Positions 1 through 9,278 of a DNA stretch of 64,000 nt are shown here, in pieces. Source of the DNA: Rubinisphaera italica (lineage in GTDB: Bacteria; Planctomycetota; Planctomycetia; Planctomycetales; Planctomycetaceae); assembly GCF_007859715.1 (NCBI RefSeq), contig NZ_SJPG01000001.1, forward strand, positions 1,576,728-1,640,727, given 5' to 3'. How positions within the stretch are numbered: the stretch's first letter is position 1; each line of letters begins with the position of its first letter. A program made the translations under genes and the position numbers. The notes beneath the pieces are model-generated. The model ran no database searches. It worked only from the letters and a program-made list of their open reading frames with translations, and was not told the DNA's origin.

Positions 1-3000
1 GTGATGATCATGTTTAGAAAATCGTCCCCGGTGAACCCCGGATAGAAAATCACCGGTCATCGGCATGACGGCTCCCTGGACTTGCCCTTTTACTTCGTCT
101 TGCAGAACTGTAAACCATGTTCCCATTCCGAACGATAAATGGAGAAGTTGTTCTTGCATTGGCCCCCATGTATCGGCCGGGACTACCGTCTGGCCGCCGC
201 TGGAATTATCCATGGCTCGTGGCAGGTAAGCCAACGGCAACTCGGGAGGTTGATTGTTTTTTGGCCCGCCATAACCAAAGTGTGGTGGCGAATGGCTTCG
301 TGCATTTTTCCCGTCAGGCAGCAGGCAAATTGTGGAAGCAGGTGTCCATCCTCCTTCAGAACAAGCAATTGTCACGCTTCCATCGGGAAGTATTCCCAGC
401 CCATCCGGGTTCCGAAAACCAGTGGCAATCACCTCGGCGTTTAGGCCGTCAGAAGTCATGCGGACCAGACCTTGATTGCTGGATACCGTGTAGAAATTTC
501 CCTGCAGATCCTGCTGCAGTCCGCAAATGAAATCATGCCCTCCCGATGAGGTCATGAAATCATTGCAGTAACATTCGTAGAAATCGGCTTCGTCGTCACC
601 GTTCATATCGGTCAGTCGTGTTAGTTGATCTCGACATTGAACGTATATTCCATCAGTGGCGACGACCAAACCCAGCGCATGATGCAGGCCGGATGCGAAT
701 CGCTTCCAGCGGGCAACGCCTGGATTGTCAATTCCAGAGTCCAGGCCGGTGACGTGCCAAACATCACCCTGCATTGTACAAATCATCGCGCTGCCATCGG
801 AAAGAAAATCATGACCACCGCAAAACAGCAAAGCATTCCACGGGTTGTCCGTTGGCAGTTCAATGGTATCTATGGCAAACGGTCGACCGTTGCCCGGACT
901 GATTTTGGTTTCCAGAATCTGCGGCCATTGGGAAGGCCCACCAGTAATGACTGATCGTAGCGAATGTTCTGTAACAGGTGCGACTTCTCGCATGAAATAT
1001 CCATCCTTCACCCATGGCGCATCAAGATATTCAACATCACCAATTCGGTAGGCGAAGATGATCCGATTGTGGTGTCGGTAGTAGCCGTGATATTTAAAAG
1101 ATTGCTTCGGTGTATTTTGCTCCGGACACGCCTGTGGTGTTCCCTGTAATTGAAGACCACCGAGAAAACCGTGCCGGACTGAGGAAAAGGTGACAAATCC
1201 GTCAGACCAAACAGCATCGTAAGTAAGCGTGTCGGGGTTGAAGCAAGCAGAAAGTTCATGATTGTCGCCAAGTCGCACGCAGACAGCGCGCGGAACTGTC
1301 AGCCCTTTAGCGTGCAACACACCGGCCTGGACAATTCCCAGTTGAGTCTCGTTCCAGCGATTGCTTGACCAGTCTGCTTCAGACTGGTTCCCCCAGTGTC
1401 CCAGTTGCCCACCGTCGAGCCCGGGGGATGCTGAAAGAAGCATCGGAACATCGCGTTGCTGTCGAAAATGTTCGGCCTGCTTTGTGTAAAAGTCGTATAC
1501 GCGATCTCGATTAACATGATGGGTTGAGTTCGGCCAATGCTGCGGTTGAATTGGAGCCTTTGTGTAGTCGAACTTCACCGGGCCGTGACTTTGCGCATGC
1601 GAGATCACGTGCTCAATTTCTGGTGAGAGCGATTGACCATCGCGCCCAAGGTCACTCAGAAAACGGATCAAATCCAATTGCTGCTGGCGAGTCATTGCAG
1701 CGGTCAATCCGTCCGGCATCACCGTACTTCCGACCACTTCTTCATCGATGTCATCTCTAGCGATTGATGTCAACTTTCCCGATGCGGGATCTCTCAGTGT
1801 AATATTCTGTTCGGTGGCTTCCGTTTTGTATCCCGTGACAATCTTGCCATCCACAGTCAATATCTGCCATGTCGTAAATTCGGGCTTCACTTCACGTTTA
1901 GGCCAAAACACCGATTCGACAATGTGAGTGAGTTTTCGATCTTTCGCGATTACTGATAAAGCTGGTCCCACGGTTCCACCATGAGTACCAATCCTGTGAC
2001 AGGACAAACAAGCCAATTTCGCGTCGCTGAAAATGACGGCTCCGCGGATGGCATCGCCAGAATTTCGGGAATCCTGCACCAGGTTGGCGACAAATTCTGC
2101 ATCATACGGCAGTGGCTTTATGGAGGGATTCATAGAACTGTGCCCGGAATGTTTCGGTAATTGATCTTCCTGGCTGAACTGCCACAAACCGATAGTCGAG
2201 TCGTCGCGTTTCACCGTCGTTACCGGCTTCTTCGGAATTTCTCTTACGCCACTGGAAATCCGCACCCAGTCGATCGTTCCGCTGCAACCCAACCTTCCTT
2301 CAACGAGCCTGCCAATAGCCAGCGATCCAGGCACACTGGTATTGCCATCGCGACCTTCAATCGCCTGATCAGCGACTTGTGTGCCGTCGACATAGAGCTT
2401 CACTCGAGTAGGTTCGTAACTCATCGTCAGTGTATGTGGCTGGCCGTCACAGATGTTTGCATTACTGCGAACATGGTCTGGATTCTGTCCAGGCAGATAA
2501 GCCGTCAGCTGACCGCTTCCGTTCATCGTAAACAGTTCCCAATGATCATTTGACTGCTTCGTGTCGCTTGCCACCAGGATGTTGTACTGATCACTGCGAT
2601 GAAGCGTGGCTCGCACTTCAACCGTGATCGGGGGACGTCGGTACGATTCCGCTCCGGGGAAGAGGTGACCACGGTCTAGGCGTGATGTCGCGCGTGGCGG
2701 CTTCAAGTCAATCGGTTTCAATTTGATGGGGGAGTGGCCACCACTTCCTGGTTTCTCAATTTCTTTGCGGACCCACTCCAGGCCATCGCGGTTCTCCAGC
2801 AGTGATTCGCGGGCATCAAGTTCTGGACGATGGTCGAGAATGCCTATCGGCCCGTTGTAGCCGCTATCCAGAATCGAACGAATCATCTTGAATTCATGGG
2901 TTCCTTTGCCGATTCCCAGAATTTTTGGCTGCGCTCCGTCATTCATGCCGTTCAAGTTCAGACAATGCAAATAAGGCAACATCAGAGTGAGGGACTCGGT

Positions 3001-3618
3001 CCAGTCCTCGATATGCCCATGTCCATGATGGAAGTTGTAAACGATGCCGACATGATCGTGTCCCAGTTCGCGCAGTCGCTCGCATACAGCGACTAGATTT
3101 TCTGGCTCTCCACCCCAGCCGCCGTGGTTGTATAAACCGAGCTTACAACCCATCGCTTTAGTCCGAGTCGCAAGAGCCAGCCTCTGCTGAGCGGCTGCTT
3201 CGACCTTGGCAGCCTGGTTCTCTCCACCAGGATCGTTGAGTGTCTGCCAGATCTGAGGATGCAGTTTGTGTTTCTCGAATAACGCGAAGGCCTCTTCATT
3301 GACGGCCCAGAAGGCGAAGAACTCGATGCCATGCTTTTTGTATTCCAGGATTTCCTGCTCAAATGTCGGGACGTGTTCGGTACGCCAGTCGTATGCGCAC
3401 CGAGTGATCCCGAGTTCCTTCAACATCTGAGCACGCTCTGCTGGTCCGCGTTTTGACGCATCAAATGGAACGATGCACCATGCCACAAGATTATTTTGCC
3501 GCAGAACGGCCGTCTTGTCCTGCTCGGTATTCTGAATTTGAGCAAAGGTCAACGTACTGGTGAGCACGCTCATCAAAAATGCAAGGCAGCTGATCGATTT
3601 GGTCATTTGATGTCTCAT
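1..3618 (-). CDS. Secreted multidomain cytochrome: TIM barrel + LamG-like + c-type heme domain + DUF6797-like C-terminal part (3' end outside window)
   Basis: The minus-strand frame is open from an ATG at 3618 to the window edge (1206 codons, no stop), so the C-terminus is missing. Residues 1-26 form a Sec signal peptide ending near TLTFA/Q. About residues 40-285 resemble a sugar-phosphate isomerase/epimerase TIM barrel, with NHGGWGG, a HHGHGH stretch and ILDHRPELD. About 310-470 look like a concanavalin/LamG-type domain, with KLYVDGTQVAD and LAIGRLVEG. A c-type heme motif CLSCH lies at 537-541, followed by a domain with IVTGYKTEATEQNITLRDP, as in planctomycete heme-binding proteins. From about 690 onward (ASPGLDGGQLGHWG, PHFGYGGP) it resembles DUF6797. 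I see no good ribosome binding site; an alternative ATG is at 3606. The likely location is periplasmic. A joint role in sugar binding or isomerisation and redox is inferred from the domains only. Confidence 0.85.
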   Translation of the reverse strand, partial: MRHQMTKSISCLAFLMSVLTSTLTFAQIQNTEQDKTAVLRQNNLVAWCIVPFDASKRGPAERAQMLKELGITRCAYDWRTEHVPTFEQEILEYKKHGIEFFAFWAVNEEAFALFEKHKLHPQIWQTLNDPGGENQAAKVEAAAQQRLALATRTKAMGCKLGLYNHGGWGGEPENLVAVCERLRELGHDHVGIVYNFHHGHGHIEDWTESLTLMLPYLHCLNLNGMNDGAQPKILGIGKGTHEFKMIRSILDSGYNGPIGILDHRPELDARESLLENRDGLEWVRKEIEKPGSGGHSPIKLKPIDLKPPRATSRLDRGHLFPGAESYRRPPITVEVRATLHRSDQYNILVASDTKQSNDHWELFTMNGSGQLTAYLPGQNPDHVRSNANICDGQPHTLTMSYEPTRVKLYVDGTQVADQAIEGRDGNTSVPGSLAIGRLVEGRLGCSGTIDWVRISSGVREIPKKPVTTVKRDDSTIGLWQFSQEDQLPKHSGHSSMNPSIKPLPYDAEFVANLVQDSRNSGDAIRGAVIFSDAKLACLSCHRIGTHGGTVGPALSVIAKDRKLTHIVESVFWPKREVKPEFTTWQILTVDGKIVTGYKTEATEQNITLRDPASGKLTSIARDDIDEEVVGSTVMPDGLTAAMTRQQQLDLIRFLSDLGRDGQSLSPEIEHVISHAQSHGPVKFDYTKAPIQPQHWPNSTHHVNRDRVYDFYTKQAEHFRQQRDVPMLLSASPGLDGGQLGHWGNQSEADWSSNRWNETQLGIVQAGVLHAKGLTVPRAVCVRLGDNHELSACFNPDTLTYDAVWSDGFVTFSSVRHGFLGGLQLQGTPQACPEQNTPKQSFKYHGYYRHHNRIIFAYRIGDVEYLDAPWVKDGYFMREVAPVTEHSLRSVITGGPSQWPQILETKISPGNGRPFAIDTIELPTDNPWNALLFCGGHDFLSDGSAMICTMQGDVWHVTGLDSGIDNPGVARWKRFASGLHHALGLVVATDGIYVQCRDQLTRLTDMNGDDEADFYECYCNDFMTSSGGHDFICGLQQDLQGNFYTVSSNQGLVRMTSDGLNAEVIATGFRNPDGLGILPDGSVTIACSEGGWTPASTICLLPDGKNARSHSPPHFGYGGPKNNQPPELPLAYLPRAMDNSSGGQTVVPADTWGPMQEQLLHLSFGMGTWFTVLQDEVKGQVQGAVMPMTGDFLSGVHRGRFSKHDHH

Positions 3619-4077
3619 AAAAGTGGTTTTGGTGTCCAGCCTGGAAAAAGTGTGACCTGTAATCAATTCACATCTCTCTAGATTCATTGGAACGTCACAA
3701 ATACAAAAAATCTTTTGAATTTCAATGAACAGAGGATAGAGATCAATCCTGATCAGCTTTACAAATATTGACAGCAAATGAAATCCAAATGCATATTCGA
3801 TTGGTTCGACGATTATGATGGATCACTTCAGTAACAGGGTTGAGTGATCAACATTTTCAACTGCCGATTTCAGGTAATGATGCTCTCTGGAGATAAAAAT
3901 GCACAAATTGAACCTTGCAAAAATTTTTCTCTGTTATCCATAAAGCAGGATTCCAATGTCCGACTGTTTCCTGAAACCAAGAGTATTCAAAAGTTCTCAA
4001 TTCTAGACAACCGACAACTCATTCCAGTAAAAGAGATTGCAAGGTTTCTAATGTGAATCGAAATTAGAGGATGGAAA
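3619..4077. other. AT-rich divergent intergenic region
   Basis: This 459-base spacer separates the minus-strand cytochrome from the plus-strand peptidase, so promoters for both probably lie here. A 70-codon frame at 3844-4056 has no signal, domain or ribosome binding site and is not called. I see no strong promoter or repeat. Confidence 0.6.
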
Positions 4078-6375
4078 ATGATGGTGATGAGAAAATCTCT
4101 TTCCCGAACTGTCTTGGCATTTATGCTGATGCCCGGATATTCAGCCTTAAGCGATGATGATTTAAAAATGAAAGATGTCTCCTCCGTGACTGATTCAAAG
4201 CAACAGCAGACTCTTCTCACCATTGACAGAATCTTCGATGCTAAAGAATTTGAGCTCAAAGACTATTCCGCGCGTTGGATTGAGGGGACCAGCAGTTACA
4301 CGCTGCTTGCAGAAGTGAATGATGACAAAGACCATCATGAAATTCGGCGTTATTCAGCTGCAACGGGAGAATATAAAACTCTTGTCGCTAAGGAGGATTT
4401 AATTCCTGAAGCGGAATCGACTCCATTAGAAATAGACGACTATGAGCTGTCGGATGATCAGTCGAAAGTATTAGTTTATACGAACGCACAACGAGTCTGG
4501 CGGAAGAATACCCGAGGCGACTATTGGCTGTTTGATTGCTCAACGCGGCAATTGGTCAAGCTGGGAGGTGCAGGAGAACCAGCGACGATGATGTTCGCAA
4601 AATTCTCTCCGGACGCAACGCAGGTCGCCTACGTAAGAAATCGTAATATTTATCTTCAGGACCTGTCAGATCTTTCTCAACGATGTCTGACTGTCTCGGA
4701 CAACGAAAACATTATCAATGGCACGACCGATTGGGTTTATGAAGAGGAGTTCCAGGTTCGGGATGGATTTCGCTGGAGTCCTGATGGAAAACGTATTGCC
4801 TATTGGCAGATTGATACGTCTGATGTCGATCAGTTTCCACTCGTTAACAATACAGACTCGCTCTATCCGGAAGTAACCTGGTTCGCCTATCCAAAAGTTG
4901 GTCAGCGAAATCCTGCCTGTCAAATTGGAGTTGTTGATTGCGAATCAGGAAATAATCAATGGATTCTGACACCTGGAGAATCTCACGAATATTACATCCC
5001 ACGAATGGATTGGGCGGAGAGTTCAGAAGAGTTAGTCATCCAGCAATTAAATCGACTGCAAAATTGCAATCAGCTATTTCTGGCAGATGTAAATTCGGGA
5101 GAAGTCACACCAATTCTGAAAGAGGAAGATGCGGCCTGGGTTGATGTGCATAATGAATTGTTCTGGCTGGATGATGGTAATAAATTCATCTGGATCAGTG
5201 AACGTGATGGATGGCGACACGCCTACCTGATTTCCCGTAATGGTGAAGAGTCTCGATTGTTGACTCCAGGTGATTATGATGTCATCAAACTTTTGCAGGT
5301 AGATGAAAAACGCCAATGTTTTTATTTCATCGCCTCTCCCGATGATCCAACCCGGCGTTATCTTTTTCGAGGATCTCTCGATGGGAGTCCAGCTATAAAA
5401 CTGACCGCGCCAGAAACGGTTGGAGTTCACGATTATCAGTTCTCCGATGATGCCAAGTGGGCAATTCATCGGACATCCCATGCCGACTGGCCTGGCCATA
5501 CAGCATTAATCAGTATTCAAGAATTTCAAACCGTCCGAATGCTCGAGGAAAATGAAATCGTTGCTGAAAGTGTTCGGAAACTGGATCTCAATCCAGTCGA
5601 GTTCTTTCGAGTCGATATCGGTGATGGCATAGAGCTTGATGGCTGGTGTATGACACCACCTGATTTTGATCCGCGCGCCAGTTATCCTCTGTTGATCTAC
5701 GTCTATGGGGAGCCAGCTGGGACAACTGTGGTTGACCAGTGGGGGAAGAGCAATCATCTCTGGCATTTCATGCTTTCCCAGAAGGGCTATGTGGTCATGA
5801 GTTTTGATAATCGAGGAACGCACGTCCCTCGTGGTCGAGACTGGCGTAAAAGTATTTATAAGAAGATAGGAATTCTTCCGCCCAAAGATCAGGCCGCAGC
5901 AGTTAGAGCAGTTTTGAAGGAAAGACCGTACCTCGATTCCAAGCGTGTTGGAATCTGGGGATGGAGTGGTGGTGGTTCCTCAAGTCTGCAGGCGATCTTT
6001 AAGTATCCCGATCTTTATTCAACTGCAATCGCAGTTGCCTCAGTTCCAGATCAGCGTTACTACGACACCATTTACCAGGAACGCTATATGGGCCTGCCGG
6101 AAACGAATGCGGAAGCATTTCAGGAAGGATCCCCAATCAATTTTGCTCAGAATTTGGAAGGAAATCTATTGCTTGTTCATGGGACAGGCGATGACAACTG
6201 CCACTACCAGACGCTCGAATTGCTGATTGATAAACTAGTCGCCTGTAATAAGCAATTCAGCTTGATGGCTTATCCCAACCGAACCCACGCCATCAAAGAA
6301 CGCGAGAATACAGAACGTCACCTCAGAGAATTGATGACACGTTATCTTCTGCAGCACTTACCAGTGAACGAATGA
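4078..6375 (+). CDS. Dipeptidyl peptidase IV-type serine peptidase (S9B)
   Basis: This 765-residue exported peptidase should remove N-terminal dipeptides, typically X-Pro or X-Ala. A signal peptide covers about residues 1-24. The N-terminal two thirds is the DPP IV beta-propeller (WSPDGKRIAYW, TPGDYDVI). The substrate-anchoring acidic helix is present as DWVYEEEF, with the glutamates at 222-224. The alpha/beta-hydrolase domain carries the nucleophile in GWSGGGS (Ser630), the acid in HGTGDDN (Asp705) and the histidine in NRTHA (His737), so the triad is complete and spaced as in human DPP4 (630/708/740). The start at 4078 is supported by AGAGG seven bases upstream; an adjacent ATG at 4081 and one at 4087 are alternatives. 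The gene stands alone, with 200 bases to the next. A diverged paralogue lies at 39610-41685. Confidence 0.93.
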   Translation: MMVMRKSLSRTVLAFMLMPGYSALSDDDLKMKDVSSVTDSKQQQTLLTIDRIFDAKEFELKDYSARWIEGTSSYTLLAEVNDDKDHHEIRRYSAATGEYKTLVAKEDLIPEAESTPLEIDDYELSDDQSKVLVYTNAQRVWRKNTRGDYWLFDCSTRQLVKLGGAGEPATMMFAKFSPDATQVAYVRNRNIYLQDLSDLSQRCLTVSDNENIINGTTDWVYEEEFQVRDGFRWSPDGKRIAYWQIDTSDVDQFPLVNNTDSLYPEVTWFAYPKVGQRNPACQIGVVDCESGNNQWILTPGESHEYYIPRMDWAESSEELVIQQLNRLQNCNQLFLADVNSGEVTPILKEEDAAWVDVHNELFWLDDGNKFIWISERDGWRHAYLISRNGEESRLLTPGDYDVIKLLQVDEKRQCFYFIASPDDPTRRYLFRGSLDGSPAIKLTAPETVGVHDYQFSDDAKWAIHRTSHADWPGHTALISIQEFQTVRMLEENEIVAESVRKLDLNPVEFFRVDIGDGIELDGWCMTPPDFDPRASYPLLIYVYGEPAGTTVVDQWGKSNHLWHFMLSQKGYVVMSFDNRGTHVPRGRDWRKSIYKKIGILPPKDQAAAVRAVLKERPYLDSKRVGIWGWSGGGSSSLQAIFKYPDLYSTAIAVASVPDQRYYDTIYQERYMGLPETNAEAFQEGSPINFAQNLEGNLLLVHGTGDDNCHYQTLELLIDKLVACNKQFSLMAYPNRTHAIKERENTERHLRELMTRYLLQHLPVNE

Positions 6376-6429
6376 CTTGACTGGTCATTTGAGTTCAGTA
6401 GAAGGACGTGAGGGATTGAGCAGGAGGAG

Positions 6430-6461
6430 TTAATAAGATGTGCAATTAATAAGATGCGCAA
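6430..6461. repeat. Two tandem 16-base units upstream of the first PSD1 gene
   Basis: Bases 6430-6445 (TTAATAAGATGTGCAA) are followed directly by 6446-6461 (TTAATAAGATGCGCAA), differing at one base. They lie between the DPP IV gene and the PSD1 gene. A duplicated operator or a recent slippage event are both possible; nothing shows which. Confidence 0.7.
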
Positions 6462-6624
6462 ATGGTGATAAAACCTGGTCTCGTAATTACGGTTCCAAAC
6501 CAGAATGAGCAAAATGCTCTTGAATCTTCATGCTTTTCACCTATGATTAAATTCCTCCACTGACTGCATGCGCTTCTCTCCGACGTACCTGCCGTTTATT
6601 CCCTTCATAGAGGTTGTTGTCGCA

Positions 6625-9270
6625 ATGCAATACCTGGCTTTTGTTCGACCGGTTATCTTGAGATTATGTTTGCTTGGTGTGTTTGGTGCATCAACATTCG
6701 TCTGTGCCGGGGAACTTGTCTATGAAACCGATATCCGTCCCATTTTGAAAACACACTGTTTTCATTGTCATGGTGAAGATCGTGATTTGTCAGGGGGATT
6801 GGATTTACGACTCCGGCGAATGATGGTTTCAGGCGGAGACTCTGGACCAGCGATAGTGCCGGGCGATAGTGAATCAAGCCTGCTGATCGATTATGTCGAA
6901 AGTGGCATGATGCCTCCGAAAGAGGAAGAACATCTCCCCCCGGAAGACGTCACACGAATACGACAGTGGATCGATCAGGGCGCGAAGATTCGAGACCTGG
7001 AGCCGGAAGAAAATCCTGAACCGGGAGAATTTTTAATATCGTCAGTCGAACGGGCTCACTGGGCTTATCAATCGATTCAGCGTCCTGATGTTCCTCAGTC
7101 GGAGTATTCCAACCCAATTGATGCATTCGTTTCGAGGAAGCTTGCTGAGCATCAACTCGAATTTTCGGAGATCGCCGACAAAGTGACGCTCATCAGACGG
7201 GTCACCTTTGATTTAACCGGATTAGTGCCAACACCGGAGGAAGTGGCGAATTTTGTGAATGACCCGGCAGAGGATGCCTACGAGCAATTGCTGGAACGTT
7301 TGCTTGCCTCCCCACACTATGGGGAGCGGTGGGGACGACACTGGCTTGATGCAGCTGGCTATGCAGACTCCGAGGGCTACAACGATAAAGATATCCTCCG
7401 TAATGATGCCTGGCATTATCGCGACTACGTGATCAACTCGTTCAATGCAGACAAACCCTGGGACGAAATGATTGTCGAACAGATCGCCGGTGACGAGCTG
7501 GTTCAGGCAACTTCTGCGAATGCCGTTGCATTGGCGAACAAGGACGAATCTGCACGGGAAAAGCTGATTGCGACTGGTTACTTAAGGATGGCTCCCGATG
7601 GAACGGGATCGTCTCCGATGGACGCCAACCTTGCACAGAATCAGACGATCACTGAGACGATCAAGATTGTGACGTCGTCACTTCTGGCCACGACGGTTGC
7701 TTGTGCTGAATGCCATCATCATCGGTTCGACCCGATTCCACAGGATGATTTTTACCGCCTGCGAGCCTTATTCGCCCCCGTCTACAATACTCAAAAATGG
7801 TTACAGCCAAAGTCTCGTCAGGTTGCGGTGCTTTCAGCAGAAGATCAACAGAAAGCGGCAGAAATTGAAGCGGAGGCAAAGCCGATCTCAGATGCCTATA
7901 ACAAGCGACTGATGGAGGTCGTCGATCTTATTTTTGAAAGAACGATGGAATCTGTCCCGGAAGCCGATCAGGAAGTTGCAAGAACGGCCTACCAGACTGT
8001 GAAGGCAGATCGGACGCCTGAACAAACAGCGTTACTCGAAGAAAAGTATCCGATGCTGGGCTTGCTAAGCCGCAATACAGTGCATTTGTTTTTAGAACGG
8101 TATGAAGATGGTCCCGAGCTGAAAAAGTCCTATGAGGATCTGTCTAAAAAGGCGAACGAAATTCGCGCTACGAAACCTCAACCTGACTATTTGCGGGTCG
8201 CTTATGAAGTAGCCGGTCAAGTTCCTGAGACGTTCGTATTTTATCGAGGTGATCTGAACTCGCCGATTGGCGATCCTGTGACTCCAGGCGGTTTGTCTCT
8301 CTTTAAGCATGGATCCAAACCTACAGTTCAACCGACTGAAGCTGATCCTGCGGGAGAATCTCTGTCAAAGTTAGCAACTTCGGGACGACGTCTCGAATAT
8401 GCAAAATCACTCGTTAATGGTTCTCATCCTCTTGTGTCGCGTGTGCTCGTCAATCGATTCTGGCATCACCATTTCGGGCGAGGAATTGTGGATACGACCG
8501 GTGACTTTGGAACCCAGGGCAATCCACCGTCTCATCCAGAATTACTCGATTGGCTCGCCTCCGAGTTTATGAATCAGGGTTGGTCATTGAAACAGTTTCA
8601 TCGTCTGGTGATGACATCACGAACTTATCGTCAATCATCCAAACAACGTCCGACAGCAATGGCTGTTGATGCAGAGAATCGATATTTGTGGCGGATGCCC
8701 GTTCAACGACGTGAAGCCGAATCGATTCGAGACGCGATTTTATTTGTGAGTGGGCAATTGAATCTGGAAATGTACGGACCACCGGTTCCCGTTTCCACCA
8801 ATGCGGGAGGGGTGTTGACTGTCGGCGGCGGAAAGATTTCCGAAGATCGCCGTGAACTCAAACGGACGGTTTATATTCAGGTTCGACGAACAGAGCCAGT
8901 TGCTATGTTGCAAGCGTTCGATGCCCCCAGCATGGAGCCGAATTGTGAGCGACGTGTTGTTTCCACAGTAGCGACACAGTCTTTGGCATTGTTGAACAGC
9001 GATTTCGTTCTCCAGCAGGCAGAAGCATTTGCGAAACGAATTGGCAAAGAACTTGGTGAAAACGGGTCACCTTCCGATCAAGTGACAGCCGTTTGGAATC
9101 ACGCTTATTCGCGGACTCCTTCCCCAGCTGAAATGGAAGCCGCTACGGCCTATCTGAGCTCTCAAGCAGCTCACTTTGAAAATCAGAAACAAAAGCAACC
9201 GGATGAATTGGCTTTGGCCTCATTATGCCAGATTCTGTTCAGTTCTAATGAGTTTCTTTACCTGGATTGA
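6625..9270 (+). CDS. PSD1 / planctomycete cytochrome C protein (DUF1549 + DUF1553), subtype A, pair 1
   Basis: This large secreted protein has 881 residues from the ATG at 6625. I prefer that start to the in-frame ATG at 6568 because AGAGG lies 11 bases upstream and a clean signal peptide (MQYLAFVRP to VCA) follows at once. It opens with a planctomycete cytochrome domain, heme motif CFHCH at residues 45-49, with [20 protein letters not shown] after it. DUF1549 follows, carrying a second CxxCH (CAECH, 360-364) in the usual CxECHHHRFDP context. A Glu/Lys-rich helical insert comes next, then DUF1553 ([22 protein letters not shown]) ending QILFSSNEFLYLD. The family is abundant in Planctomycetota and its biochemical role is not established; redox or glycan-related work in the periplasm is inferred. 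It is followed eight bases later by its DUF1501 partner. Confidence 0.9.
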   Translation: MQYLAFVRPVILRLCLLGVFGASTFVCAGELVYETDIRPILKTHCFHCHGEDRDLSGGLDLRLRRMMVSGGDSGPAIVPGDSESSLLIDYVESGMMPPKEEEHLPPEDVTRIRQWIDQGAKIRDLEPEENPEPGEFLISSVERAHWAYQSIQRPDVPQSEYSNPIDAFVSRKLAEHQLEFSEIADKVTLIRRVTFDLTGLVPTPEEVANFVNDPAEDAYEQLLERLLASPHYGERWGRHWLDAAGYADSEGYNDKDILRNDAWHYRDYVINSFNADKPWDEMIVEQIAGDELVQATSANAVALANKDESAREKLIATGYLRMAPDGTGSSPMDANLAQNQTITETIKIVTSSLLATTVACAECHHHRFDPIPQDDFYRLRALFAPVYNTQKWLQPKSRQVAVLSAEDQQKAAEIEAEAKPISDAYNKRLMEVVDLIFERTMESVPEADQEVARTAYQTVKADRTPEQTALLEEKYPMLGLLSRNTVHLFLERYEDGPELKKSYEDLSKKANEIRATKPQPDYLRVAYEVAGQVPETFVFYRGDLNSPIGDPVTPGGLSLFKHGSKPTVQPTEADPAGESLSKLATSGRRLEYAKSLVNGSHPLVSRVLVNRFWHHHFGRGIVDTTGDFGTQGNPPSHPELLDWLASEFMNQGWSLKQFHRLVMTSRTYRQSSKQRPTAMAVDAENRYLWRMPVQRREAESIRDAILFVSGQLNLEMYGPPVPVSTNAGGVLTVGGGKISEDRRELKRTVYIQVRRTEPVAMLQAFDAPSMEPNCERRVVSTVATQSLALLNSDFVLQQAEAFAKRIGKELGENGSPSDQVTAVWNHAYSRTPSPAEMEAATAYLSSQAAHFENQKQKQPDELALASLCQILFSSNEFLYLD

Positions 9271-9278
9271 TCAACATC

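Noticed and set aside
3844..4056. 70-codon frame before the DPP IV gene
   Set aside because: AT-rich spacer, no signal or domain, no ribosome binding site; probably chance.
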